A DNA stretch of 64,000 nt from Sporosarcina sp. (GTDB taxonomy: Bacteria; Bacillota; Bacilli; Bacillales_A; Planococcaceae), in NCBI RefSeq assembly GCF_029257255.1, contig NZ_JARICI010000014.1, positions 31,765 through 95,764 of the forward strand. The letters run 5' to 3'. A program made the translations under genes and the position numbers. The notes below the pieces were generated by a model, which saw only the letters and a program-made list of their open reading frames with translations, was not told where the DNA came from and made no database searches. Below, one piece after another: positions 10,378 to 20,051 of this stretch (position 1 is its first letter; every line of letters begins with the position of its first letter).

Positions 10378-11070
10378 TTATTTAATTGAATCAATTACAA
10401 AATCAGGTTCTTCGGAGGGTTCAGGTATTACAGGTGTATCTGGTGACTTAACTTTTTCACTTCTGGTGACAAATGATGCAAGCTGGCTGCGGGTAACCAA
10501 TTCGCCTGGAGAGTATGTTGTCGGTGTAGTGCCTGTTGTGATATTAAGAATCCGCAATGATTCAACATAAGGGGCGAACCATTGCTTACTCGACACATCT
10601 GTAAATGGCGACATTGCATTTTTATCGGCTTCTTCAAAATTAAATCCTTTGATAATCATTTTTGACATATGGGCTCTTGTCATGGATTGATTCGGTTTAA
10701 AAGTCTGATCTTCATAGCCACTGATTACCCCGGCTTCTACTAAAGCAGCAATATGTCCATAGTATTGGTGAGCAGTTGAAATATCTATAAATCCCGGATT
10801 TTTCACTTTTTGAGTATCCAGCTGTAAAACGTTTGCTATGATTTTTGCTGCCTGTCCGCGTGTCACGTTTGCTGCAGGGCGGAAGGTGCCGTCTGGATAA
10901 CCGCTGATATATCCTCTTGAAGATAAACTGATAACGGCCTCGTAATATGCTCTGTGTTTTGGTACATCTGTAAATTCGATGCTTTTGCTTTGTACGTATC
11001 CAATAGACGATACGGATATAACGCTGACTATAAGTACAACAACGAGTGATTTAATTAATTTACTTTTCAT
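10378..11070 (-). CDS. SLH-domain secreted protein, paralogue of 12686-13363
   Basis: Three SLH modules (EFTDVPKHRAYYEAVISLSSRGYISGYPDGTFRPAANVTRGQAAKIIANVL...), C-terminus DFVIDSIK. Confidence 0.88.
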   Translation of the reverse strand: MKSKLIKSLVVVLIVSVISVSSIGYVQSKSIEFTDVPKHRAYYEAVISLSSRGYISGYPDGTFRPAANVTRGQAAKIIANVLQLDTQKVKNPGFIDISTAHQYYGHIAALVEAGVISGYEDQTFKPNQSMTRAHMSKMIIKGFNFEEADKNAMSPFTDVSSKQWFAPYVESLRILNITTGTTPTTYSPGELVTRSQLASFVTRSEKVKSPDTPVIPEPSEEPDFVIDSIK

Positions 11071-11340
11071 GTTCGTATACTCCTTTTCTATTTATCCATA
11101 GTTAATAATATCATAGAATCTTTGCCTCTCAACAAAATATTGGTGTTATTTACCAAATTGATTGGGGGCGATAGAATTTTTGCGTGAAGTGATTAATAGT
11201 TAATTAGAAATTATAAGGCAGATACAGAATATCTTGTTACTATCCAACTGGAATCATAAGTACAACTGGATCGACATTTCGTGATAATGTGCAATTGTCC
11301 TTTCAAACTGTGAAGAAGCTTATAATGAGGACTTCACACA

Positions 11341-11374
11341 GAACTGTGTCTGAATTGTGTGGCACACAGGCACC
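11341..11374 (+). repeat. REP-like element copy
   Basis: GAACTGTGTCTGAATTGTGTGGCACACAGGCACC; next 16 nt contain a local duplication (caggcaccacccacta x2). Confidence 0.65.
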
Positions 11375-11394
11375 ACCCACTACAGGCACCACCC

Positions 11395-11565
11395 ACTAGC
11401 GTCTGCAGGTCTGACAGCGTTCTCGCAATGCGGATTAATTTCACTTGTGTTCGGTTGCTCCACTTTTCCGCAAAGCACACCTCGCTGATCAAAGACCGCT
11501 GAATCATAGACATGCCAGCAAGCTTATCCAATAGCTGAAATGGAACGGTTCCGTTCATCCTTTTA
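11395..11565 (-). pseudogene. comM/yifB C-terminal fragment
   Basis: MNGTVPFQLLDKLAGMSMIQRSLISEVCFAEKWSNRTQVKLIRIARTLSDLQ aligns to LNGSVSFQLLDSLAEMSSDQRKLVSNVCFSQKWSNRTQVKLIRIARTLSDLQ of the comM at 1-1508. Confidence 0.8.
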
Positions 11566-11611
11566 GTTCATTTCCAATCTACGCTGGACAGCAGCCGTCT
11601 GCTGATTTTGC

Positions 11612-11720
11612 TTTCCCCGCTACCGATACACTTCCCACAGTTTTTCCTCCACCCATGAAGAAAACTATAAAGGCATATGTCGAAAATTGTCTGGCTGAAT
11701 TAAAGGAAGGTACGTTGTAG
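11612..11720 (+). pseudogene. RAYT transposase C-terminal fragment
   Basis: FPATDTLPTVFPPPMKKTIKAYVENCLAELKEG resembles RPATD(LPFLKTGM)LPELLPPPMEKSADAYVKFCMDEQ of the 1505-2113 RAYT. Confidence 0.55.
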
Positions 11721-11844
11721 AACGTTGAGGTATTTAGTAGTCTTACTAGAATTGTTTCTGAATTGTGGGGGACTTGGTGCCTGTATTTCCTTCCCAAACA
11801 TGTTACACTAACACCTATCACAAATTCAGAAAGGATTGATTCGG

Positions 11845-12294
11845 ATGGGGAAACTAAAGATTCTAAGTATGGGCCTATTTCTGAGCATACTGTTAATAGG
11901 CTGTTCGGCTAATGATCAAAAAGATGAGGGAACAAATGATAAACCTGCAGACGATTCGACAGAGCAGGTGAAACCAGAGAAGCAGGATGATGCAGACAAA
12001 CCAGATGAAGAAGCAGAGCAGTCAGATGCATCAGGAACGACAGAGCTATCTGTAGAAAAAGAGACAGCGGATGAAATTTCTAAAGACGAAAATGTAGAAG
12101 ATGCGATTATTCAGCTGGAGACGGTTGGAGAGAATAAATATGTCAATGCACATATTAAATTCAAAGAATTTGTAAAAGGTGAGGAAACAGCTAAAGGGTA
12201 TGCTGATCAGCTAAAAGAGAAATATCCCGAACGTACGGTGGATATAATTTTGAGCAGAGATGGCGATGTGTTGTATCAAGACACGTTTAAATAA
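11845..12294 (+). CDS. Lipoprotein, paralogue of 5477-5938
   Basis: Lipobox LLIGCSA; C-terminal domain nearly identical to 5477-5938 (TTELSVEKETADEISKDENVEDAIIQLETVGENKYVNAHIKFKE). ORF track start 11836; ATG at 11845 better placed behind AAAGGA. Confidence 0.78.
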   Translation: MGKLKILSMGLFLSILLIGCSANDQKDEGTNDKPADDSTEQVKPEKQDDADKPDEEAEQSDASGTTELSVEKETADEISKDENVEDAIIQLETVGENKYVNAHIKFKEFVKGEETAKGYADQLKEKYPERTVDIILSRDGDVLYQDTFK

Positions 12295-12394
12295 GTGCTA
12301 GGCTATTTAGTAGGTTTTTTCTAAGTATTGATGCCTGAGCATTATGAAATGTTTATAATGCTCAAATAGTGTGTTAGGATATTGAAAGATGGAG

Positions 12395-12434
12395 AGAGTC
12401 CTTTGATCGAGAAATCGGTCAAGGGGCTTTTCTC
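12395..12434 (+). terminator. Intrinsic terminator, TTGATCGA-GAAA-TCGGTCAA
   Basis: Perfectly conserved loop region with copies at 3.3 and 6.0 kb. Confidence 0.7.
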
Positions 12435-12626
12435 TTGCTTTAGAAAAGTTGGCACTTGATATAGTATTGTAATTTGTAAATGTAGATTTCTGAAAAAACT
12501 TATCTGGTAAAGTTAATGTTTCGAAATAAGATGTTGTATACATTCCATGTCGGTGGTTGTAAATCACGCCGTTGAACATGGTACGGTGAGCAGTTACTAG
12601 AAAAATGAGTTAAATTAAATAAAAAC

Positions 12627-12663
12627 ACAAAAACCGCCTTGGTCCAAGAACCAAGGCGGTTTG
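12627..12663 (-). terminator. Intrinsic terminator of SLH gene
   Basis: AAACCGCCTTGGTtccaagAACCAAGGCGGTTT. Confidence 0.8.
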
Positions 12664-12685
12664 ATTATATTATTTGAGAATCAAA

Positions 12686-13363
12686 CTACTCAATCGAATC
12701 TACAACGAAATCCGGATCAGTTGGTACTGAAGGTGATGAAATAGCACTTTCACTTCTAGTTACAAATGCAGCTAATTGGCTGCGTGTCACGAACTGGCTT
12801 GGTGAAAATGTTGTTGGTGTTGTACCTGTTGTAATATTGTTTATACGTAAAGACTCCACATAAGGAGCAAACCAATGTTTTTTGGTAACGTCGGTAAATG
12901 GTGAAGATACGTTTTGACTCGCTTCCTTAAAACCGAACCCTTTAATAATCATTTTAGACATATGAGCTCTTGTCATCTGTTCTCCTGGTTTAAATGTCTG
13001 ATCTTCAAAACCGGAAATTACACCCGCTTCAACTAAAGCGGCAATATAGCCGTAATACTGATGTGCCGTAGAAATGTCTTTAAATCCTGGATTTTTCACG
13101 TTTTTCACATCAAGTTTTAAGACATTTGCTATAATTTTTGTTGCTTGGCCACGTGTTACATTTGCACCCGGTTTAAACGTACCATCTGGAAATCCACTGA
13201 TGTAACCACGGGAAGCTAAACTGTTTACCGCATCATAGTAAGGTTTACTTTGAGGAACATCTGTAAATTGGACATTTTTACTCTGTGCGCTTCCTATTGA
13301 AGAAGTGGACATAACGCCAATAAACAGAATAGCGGTGATAGATTTTAATAACTTGCTTTTCAT
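12686..13363 (-). CDS. SLH-domain secreted protein, paralogue of 10378-11070
   Basis: Three SLH modules; C-terminus DFVVDSIE. Confidence 0.88.
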   Translation of the reverse strand: MKSKLLKSITAILFIGVMSTSSIGSAQSKNVQFTDVPQSKPYYDAVNSLASRGYISGFPDGTFKPGANVTRGQATKIIANVLKLDVKNVKNPGFKDISTAHQYYGYIAALVEAGVISGFEDQTFKPGEQMTRAHMSKMIIKGFGFKEASQNVSSPFTDVTKKHWFAPYVESLRINNITTGTTPTTFSPSQFVTRSQLAAFVTRSESAISSPSVPTDPDFVVDSIE

Positions 13364-13591
13364 ACTCGTAAAACACCCTTTCTACTTTTCTACTCCTATA
13401 TTAGCATATACTAAAGACGGGATGTATGTAGGAATAACTTATTTTTCTATATGGGTAATTTAGCTAAATAAATGCATCACGCTGCCGATATAACTAGGGG
13501 GACTGAAATGGGTTATATTGTGATATTTGGAATTATAGAAAGTTTCTCATGAAAAAGTCTACTTATTTTGTACAGAAAAGGAGAGAAACAG

Positions 13592-16500
13592 ATGAAATCA
13601 GCGGGCAGTCAAAAGCAATGGTGGAAAACAATCCTTTATCCACTTTTAGCGGCAATTATCATTTTCTCAACGACTATGCCAGGTTTGGCAATGGCGATTG
13701 GCGGCGGAGAGACACAAGTCAATATTACGACCAAGGTAGGACTAGGACCAGATCCTAAAATTATTACAGAGCAAAAGATTAAAGATGCTTCAACAGGTAT
13801 AGAAGTTGAATTAAAACTGACAGATGAAAAATGGGCGAGTGACGTATTATCAAAGAAACAGCTTATATTGGATGGCATGAGTGCTGATATAGAAACTTCC
13901 GTTTGGAATAAGTATAAAAAAGACATCTATATTAAAGAGAAGGACGGTGACATAGAGGATAGCACTCGAGAAACCTTAACGTTGGTTCTACCGAATAATC
14001 CAACTACAGAATATAAAATATCAGGCAACCAAAAAATCACTATCAATCTCTCTCCTAGCCTGATTGAGAATTGGCCTGGAACAGTACAATCTGCAGAATT
14101 TATCATTCATGCAACACCTCGCATTTCACTGGGGGGGAGCATTACGAATGGTACTACTTTAGAAGATCTGCAAAAAGGCGGAAAAATGATTGAAATTTCT
14201 TTGTTAAATGCAACTTGGGATGAAGCGAAAATATCTCAAATTACCTATTTTAATGAATTTTTAAAAAGTTTTACAGATGGAAGTGGACAGTGGGATGTCG
14301 CCGATAAATTAAAGAACACTGACCCGAACAAAGTCGTTTCTTATTCGGACGATATGCGAACTTTAAAACTTAAACTACCAGCTTATTCTGATATTAGTCA
14401 TGTTGGGAAGGCTTTTTTTCAATTAAATAAAAGTAGTTTAAATCCAGACACTACATTCTATATTATTGATAAAGTGAATATTAACGGTTATGTAGATATG
14501 GTAGGCGGTGAAGAATTAACTGATCATAATATTGATGGTACCGATATAAAGTTTGGTATAAGTAACGTTGGAACACCTTCACTAGTTGTCGACCCTATAG
14601 ATACCACTTTCAGAGAAGATCAGTTAAAAGCGGATCAAAACACGCTTAAGTTAACGTTGAATAACGCGAAGTGGGATATTGGGACACCTCAAAAGAAGTT
14701 AGTATTAATCGACTCCCTTTCGACGAAGGATCAGCCTGAAGAGTGGGAGAAAGTAAAGAAAGCTTTAATTACAACAATTAATGAATCAGGTAATTGGGGG
14801 GTTAGCCCAGTAGATAACAAAAGTACGTTAACAATTACCTATCCGGCGATAGAAAGTTCTTACTCACTGACAAAAGATCAAGTGATTACATTGAAAGTAC
14901 CACATCAAATTCTAGAGAGTGATGTAAACCTAGCGGATGCGAAGTTTACAGTTGCAGCACAACCTAAAATGTTGATTTCTGGAACCGCAACATCCATGAC
15001 GCCAATTGATTTCTCGAAGGGCGGCAAAACCATCATCTTAACATTGGTGAAAGCGGAGTGGAAAGGTAACATTGCTACAAATACTACGGCAAGAGAAAGT
15101 TTACTAGATGCATTCACTTGGCCAAACGCAGAAGTGGGTAATGCTGTAAAAGCGCGAGGTAGTGTAAAACGCACAAATGATAAAACAGTAGTAATCACTT
15201 TACCTAGCATATCGGAGAAAGTTTTGAATAAGATTCAGTTTACTCCTAGTACTTCACAATTAGAAGTTGTTCCAAGTGGTGCAGGAGCTCTTGTCGTCAA
15301 TCCACTTGATGCTATCCTAATAGAAAGTGTCAATACAGATATACCGACAGTGTCCGGTACGATAAAAGACAATACTAATGAATTTGATATTGTAACAGGT
15401 GGTAAAGTAGTCACGTTAACATTGAAAAATGATGCGTGGGCAAAGAATCTTAATCCTGCCGCAATTACTATCACCGGAAACGGAAAAACTATTAATCTTT
15501 CAGGTGCGACCGTTGAGCGCAAAAGTGACACAGTAATCAATTTGAAATTGCCGGCACAAACTAGTTTTGGGCTTGCAGAAGACACTGCGTTTAAAATAGA
15601 TATTCCGGCAAGTTTGCTTACTGCATCAATTAATTCTATTCCTGTTCCATCTGCATTCACAGTGGCAGCTGTAAAAGCGGACTTTTCAGGAACAGCCAGT
15701 AAGGGCATTGATGCTCAAGAAGTGCAAAAAGGTGGAAAAACCATTGTCATTACGCTGAAAAATGCGGAATTTAAGCCGGATGCAAAACCAACATTTAATC
15801 AGATCTTTGGAACCGGCAACGTATGGTCTTCAATTGGCGTTATTCCAGACGCTACGATCAGTAAAAATAAAATGACTATTAAATTGCCTGCTTTGCCTAA
15901 CTATAGTCCAACCGCTACAAATCAGTATGATGTTAAAGTGCCTAACTCGATCATTAAAGATGCACCTGGCATAGGTGAGAAAAAAGCTGGTGAGCTATCA
16001 CTCGGTGCGATAGTCAGTGCAACAATAAGTGGAACTTTAACCGAAAAGAATATTCAAAAAGGTGGAAGTAGTATCCGGTTAACACTGAACTCACCTAAAT
16101 GGGATCCGGCTATTACGACAACTAAAGCGAAAAAGTCTGCTTTATTAAAAGGCTTTTCTGTTACAGACCAAACAAAAGAATGGTCACTTGCTGTATCTTC
16201 GATTGTAGATAAAGGGACTTTCAGTATTTCGGGAAGTACGCTAACGATTTTAATACCTGCTACACCAAACTATGCAATTGTTCGTGACCAAAAAGTGAAT
16301 GTTACGATACCGAAAAGTGTTTTAGTGGATTATAAGTATGATATACCGGCGAGCATGCTCACGGTGAAAGTACCAGAGATGTATGATAGTACGTTGACTT
16401 CGTTTTCGAATGAATTAAGCAATTTGACTAATATGATTAACACGCACGGCCTTGACGCGATTCGTGTGAAAGTTCCTGAGAAACACATTCACTCCATTAC

Positions 16501-16885
16501 AATGAATACTACTGAAATCAATAAGAAAAAGATTTCTACAATTGAGATTGAAACAAGCAATAAAGTGCAAAGCATCCAAGCTACTTTATCACCAGGAAAC
16601 GGTGAATTGGTGAAAAATGCCGATGGTTCGAATGTATTCACTTTTGTATATGATGAAGTATATGAAAACAGTACGTTGGAAATAGTAGCGAAGGTTTATG
16701 GTGAAACGAAGCCTGAAAAGGTGTATAAAAAAATTGCAAAAGGTAAAAAGGTAGAAACTGAAATCCCGAAAAATCCGCTTGATGGTTCATACTCACTTTA
16801 TACGATATTAACGGATAAATCCTTACTCACTAATATCTTGAAGTATTATACATTGGATGATTTGAAAATCGGGATATCGAATTAA
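13592..16885 (+). CDS. Large secreted/surface protein with about seven internal repeat modules
   Basis: Signal peptide (ILYPLLAAIIIFSTTMPGLAMA); recurring (K/T)GGK.I.(I/L)TL..A.W motif (LQKGGKMIEISLLNATW, FSKGGKTIILTLVKAEW, VTGGKVVTLTLKNDAW, VQKGGKTIVITLKNAEF, IQKGGSSIRLTLNSPKW). Start at MKSAGSQ behind AAAGGAGA; ORF track starts at 13568. Confidence 0.8.
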   Translation: MKSAGSQKQWWKTILYPLLAAIIIFSTTMPGLAMAIGGGETQVNITTKVGLGPDPKIITEQKIKDASTGIEVELKLTDEKWASDVLSKKQLILDGMSADIETSVWNKYKKDIYIKEKDGDIEDSTRETLTLVLPNNPTTEYKISGNQKITINLSPSLIENWPGTVQSAEFIIHATPRISLGGSITNGTTLEDLQKGGKMIEISLLNATWDEAKISQITYFNEFLKSFTDGSGQWDVADKLKNTDPNKVVSYSDDMRTLKLKLPAYSDISHVGKAFFQLNKSSLNPDTTFYIIDKVNINGYVDMVGGEELTDHNIDGTDIKFGISNVGTPSLVVDPIDTTFREDQLKADQNTLKLTLNNAKWDIGTPQKKLVLIDSLSTKDQPEEWEKVKKALITTINESGNWGVSPVDNKSTLTITYPAIESSYSLTKDQVITLKVPHQILESDVNLADAKFTVAAQPKMLISGTATSMTPIDFSKGGKTIILTLVKAEWKGNIATNTTARESLLDAFTWPNAEVGNAVKARGSVKRTNDKTVVITLPSISEKVLNKIQFTPSTSQLEVVPSGAGALVVNPLDAILIESVNTDIPTVSGTIKDNTNEFDIVTGGKVVTLTLKNDAWAKNLNPAAITITGNGKTINLSGATVERKSDTVINLKLPAQTSFGLAEDTAFKIDIPASLLTASINSIPVPSAFTVAAVKADFSGTASKGIDAQEVQKGGKTIVITLKNAEFKPDAKPTFNQIFGTGNVWSSIGVIPDATISKNKMTIKLPALPNYSPTATNQYDVKVPNSIIKDAPGIGEKKAGELSLGAIVSATISGTLTEKNIQKGGSSIRLTLNSPKWDPAITTTKAKKSALLKGFSVTDQTKEWSLAVSSIVDKGTFSISGSTLTILIPATPNYAIVRDQKVNVTIPKSVLVDYKYDIPASMLTVKVPEMYDSTLTSFSNELSNLTNMINTHGLDAIRVKVPEKHIHSITMNTTEINKKKISTIEIETSNKVQSIQATLSPGNGELVKNADGSNVFTFVYDEVYENSTLEIVAKVYGETKPEKVYKKIAKGKKVETEIPKNPLDGSYSLYTILTDKSLLTNILKYYTLDDLKIGISN

Positions 16886-16900
16886 GGATGGTGACTTATA

Positions 16901-17521
16901 GTGAAATTGCATCAAAAATTCGCATTAACTTGGATGCTGGCATTGACTTTACTTATTGCGCTTGTCCCTACTGCATTCGCACAGACTTTTCCTTCTGAAC
17001 CGATAGAAAATCTGACAAAATCATGGAAGGTCAAGTTCAGTCAGCCGGTGGACCCGAATTCCGTAACAGCGAACAATATTTATATTTTAGATGGAAGTAA
17101 AAAAATTTCAACCAGCCTAAAACTATTAAACGGGGGATCTGTAGTGGAAATTACTCCTCTAACACCGTATGAACCGGGTAAATCGTATAAGCTGGAGGTA
17201 GCAGGCACGATGAAGTCTGCGACAGGCGGAATTATCCATTCTAAGACTACGAAGCTCTTTGATGTTTTGGATAACAAAGCTGCTATTCAATCCATTTGGC
17301 ATACATCGGAAACAGTTTTGAATCAGGATATTACTAATTTTAGAATTGTGACAAGGTCAGATGTTCACACTGTCAAAGTGAACGGGGTCGAATTGCCATT
17401 GACAGGCTGGAATGAATTTTCTCGTGGCTTTAACAATGTAAAGCCAGGTGCTTCCGTAACCATTAAGGCGTATGATAGCAATAAAAAAACTTTAGAAACA
17501 AAAATGTATAAGGTTGAATAA
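16901..17521 (+). CDS. Secreted SbsA_Ig/Big_5-like domain protein
   Basis: Signal peptide then KSWKVKFSQPVDPNSVTANNIYILDGSKKISTSLKLLNGGSVVEITPLTPYEPGKSYKLEVAGTMKS. Confidence 0.75.
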   Translation: MKLHQKFALTWMLALTLLIALVPTAFAQTFPSEPIENLTKSWKVKFSQPVDPNSVTANNIYILDGSKKISTSLKLLNGGSVVEITPLTPYEPGKSYKLEVAGTMKSATGGIIHSKTTKLFDVLDNKAAIQSIWHTSETVLNQDITNFRIVTRSDVHTVKVNGVELPLTGWNEFSRGFNNVKPGASVTIKAYDSNKKTLETKMYKVE

Positions 17522-17648
17522 CAGGTAATCGAACGGACTGAATGTCATTGAGTAATGATATGTAGTACAATTGCAGCCTTGATAAGCTAAGGCGATACAC
17601 AGAAAATAAGTAAGCTTTTTAAATGAGTTGCTATTGTGTTTGGTAGAG

Positions 17649-17691
17649 AATCCCCTAACCGACAGCTAGTTGGTTAGGGGATTTCTTTTAA
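17649..17691 (+). terminator. Intrinsic terminator
   Basis: AATCCCCTAACCgacagctagtTGGTTAGGGGATTTCTTTT. Confidence 0.8.
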
Positions 17692-17798
17692 ATTGCTGCC
17701 ATTCAATAAGTAAATATAATCAGCTACAAGTATGATGATTAGTTCAATTGGTGCGTGAAAGAATGGACGAACAAATCATAACTATGGGATCGTATGGA

Positions 17799-18052
17799 AG
17801 TTTAAAGTGTCGGGGCCAATCCTTGATCGCCTTGATTTTGTGTTGTCTTTGAAAAGCAGCGGTCTGCAGGAAGACATGTCCTCGGAAACTTCTGATTCTA
17901 TTAAAGAAAGAGTACGTCAGGCGAGACTTCTACAGACGGAACGGTACGGCAAGCGCTTTCTGAACGGAACGGTTCCATTTCAGCTACTGGACAAACTTAC
18001 TGGCATGTTTCTGCTACACTGGTCGCTGATTAGCGATCACATTATGGATTAG
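17799..18052 (+). pseudogene. comM/yifB fragment
   Basis: FKVSGPILDRLDFVLSLKSSGLQEDMSSETSDSIKERVRQARLLQTERYGKRFLNGTVPFQLLDKLTGM aligns to the comM central/C-terminal region. Confidence 0.85.
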
Positions 18053-18426
18053 GGATTTATATAATGCCAACGGGGTGATTTTAAGAGAGAATATAAAGAT
18101 GGATTTCACAATAATAAAATAGAGTAATCCATAGTTTCTAGATAGAATATGAAAAAAATGGGTTTTAATTGTAATATTCTTGCATTTGGTGTATTTTTTC
18201 TTATATCTTAACTAGTTTACACATGGCATCACTAGCGTCGCATATATAAGTTCGGAATGTTTCGTCTGCTTTTTTTCTGCCAACAAGTAAAAAAAGACAG
18301 GAAGATTTCATTTTTTTTATCTTATCTTTTGACTACTGTCACAGACACTAACAGAGTAATATTACGGTACGCTTTTTCCTTCGATTTTGCGAAGCCAGAT
18401 ATGTTGTAGACTTCCATAAGGATGCT

Positions 18427-18669
18427 TTATTGTCGACTAATCTGTATGTAGGTTCGCGTAAAATTGGGAGGCTGTTGAGCCAAGACATTCAGGAATTCGA
18501 CGATCATCACGATGTATACTTGACTATACACACCTTTCTGACGTTGGGCGTAGCACTTTTTGTTATTTAAATGTTGTTTCATGATGAATAATTCAACATC
18601 CCAGCGAGACTTGTACAATTCCGTGATTTTATCCATCTTTTCGTAGAAGCGCAGCTGACTTTGAAACAA
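18427..18669 (-). pseudogene. IS4-family DDE transposase fragment
   Basis: KITELYKSRWDVELFIMKQHLNNKKCYA...VYSQVYIVMIVEFLNVL resembles the Y-(2)-R-(3)-E-(6)-K region of IS4-type transposases. Confidence 0.65.
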
Positions 18670-18885
18670 GGAAGCTACTTCACGGTCTATGATTACGAAG
18701 CCAACTACAGAGTGCTGGTTGAGAGTACGACGAAAACGATCAAAGTAAAAGGTGGCACGTTCCGCAATGTCATCATTTTTCGATACCCGAACGGAGCTAG
18801 AGAATATTTGGCGAAGGGCATTGTTATTATTAAGAGTACGGACAGTAAAGGAACAGCTTATACTGAGTTGGTTTCTGTAAAATAA
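18661..18885 (+). pseudogene. 3' fragment of a hypothetical protein gene, truncated at the IS4 remnant
   Basis: 74-aa ORF beginning at the junction with the IS4 fragment; terminator follows at 18899. Confidence 0.45.
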
Positions 18886-18898
18886 GGGAAATGACCAT

Positions 18899-18938
18899 AA
18901 AAGCCCCTGCTGTTGATTGACAGCAGGGGCTTGTTTTG
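18899..18938. terminator. Bidirectional intrinsic terminator
   Basis: AAGCCCCTGCTGttgattgaCAGCAGGGGCTTGTTTT between convergent genes. Confidence 0.8.
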
Positions 18939-18953
18939 ATTCTTGAGTTATTT

Positions 18954-20051
18954 TTACTTAATCCAGAAGCTCATTTTAACAGAGTTCTTTAACTTTTTTC
19001 CATCCTGGCTGGAAATATCATTTCCGATATACAGAGTATACAAGCTGTTTGTTTTATAGGCCTGCAATGGTGTTACGATGATAGCTTGCTTATTAGCATC
19101 ATATGCCATTGCAGTTTCAATTAAGTTATTATTTGCATCGTATACAACGATAGATAGCTCAGACAATGTCTTCTCGTCCAGCTTTTGATTGAACTTGATG
19201 ACCCATTCTTTTGTTGTGAGTTTTTCTTCGCGTTCTTCTTTGATTTCAGCTTCATGATCGTTTTTAATCTTGTCCATGATGGAAGTCTGGATGCGCCCTA
19301 AGTCTTCAAGGGATGCAGCGAGTTTCATTTTCAGTTCTGCGATCCGGCCGGCACGCTCTTTAATCATAGCTGCGTCTGCTCCGGCTTCTGCCAGACGGTT
19401 AAGTTGTAATTCGACAGCGGCAAGACGTTTTTCTAACTCGCCAAACTTACCGACGTAATCATTGTATTCTTCTACTGCTTCTTCTAATTCTTCAGCTAAA
19501 TCTTCTTCCGCTTCAGCTTGATCTTCTGCTTCGTCGTCGTTTAGCATGCCTTCCTCAGAAGAACCATTGGTTTCATCAGACTTTTCAGCGTCTTCATTTT
19601 CTGACTTGTTAAATTCTGTACTGGCAGCAGGTTTTTCATCGATAGCTGTTTTAGGTGTAGTCTGCCCGGCTTCGCTATTTAACTGGCGCTGCTGTTTCTT
19701 TTCCTGATCATCTGATGAATCATCATCATCATCTTCATCTTCATCTAATTTAGCAAACTTGTGGTTATATTTATTGATTTTCTGTTCTATTTTTAGTAGC
19801 TGTTTATCGATTGACTTGAATTCTTTCTGAATCGCTTTTTCTTTTTTAGCCTGTTCTTTCTTTAAAGCTTCTTCTTTTTTGAGCTGTTCTTTTTTCTGAT
19901 CTTTATTCAATACTTGCTCATTCTGCTGATCTGCAGTAATGACTGGCTGCTGATCAGCCGGCTGTATTTCTGCGGCCAATGATGATTGACTGAAGATCAT
20001 ACTTGTAGTAAATAGAGCGGTAAAAATACCTAATTTATGTTGTAGACGCAT
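18954..20051 (-). CDS. Secreted coiled-coil protein with C-terminal SbsA_Ig-like domain
   Basis: Signal peptide ..SSLAAEI; long Lys/Glu/Asp-rich coiled coil; TTKEWVIKFNQKLDEKTLSELSIVVYDANNNLIETAMAYDANKQAIIVTPLQAYKTNSLYTLYIGNDI. Confidence 0.8.
   Translation of the reverse strand: MRLQHKLGIFTALFTTSMIFSQSSLAAEIQPADQQPVITADQQNEQVLNKDQKKEQLKKEEALKKEQAKKEKAIQKEFKSIDKQLLKIEQKINKYNHKFAKLDEDEDDDDDSSDDQEKKQQRQLNSEAGQTTPKTAIDEKPAASTEFNKSENEDAEKSDETNGSSEEGMLNDDEAEDQAEAEEDLAEELEEAVEEYNDYVGKFGELEKRLAAVELQLNRLAEAGADAAMIKERAGRIAELKMKLAASLEDLGRIQTSIMDKIKNDHEAEIKEEREEKLTTKEWVIKFNQKLDEKTLSELSIVVYDANNNLIETAMAYDANKQAIIVTPLQAYKTNSLYTLYIGNDISSQDGKKLKNSVKMSFWIK

Noticed and set aside
13636-15708. Antisense ORFs (96, 101, 157 aa) within the large secreted protein
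   Set aside because: Opposite-strand shadows of a clearly coding gene.
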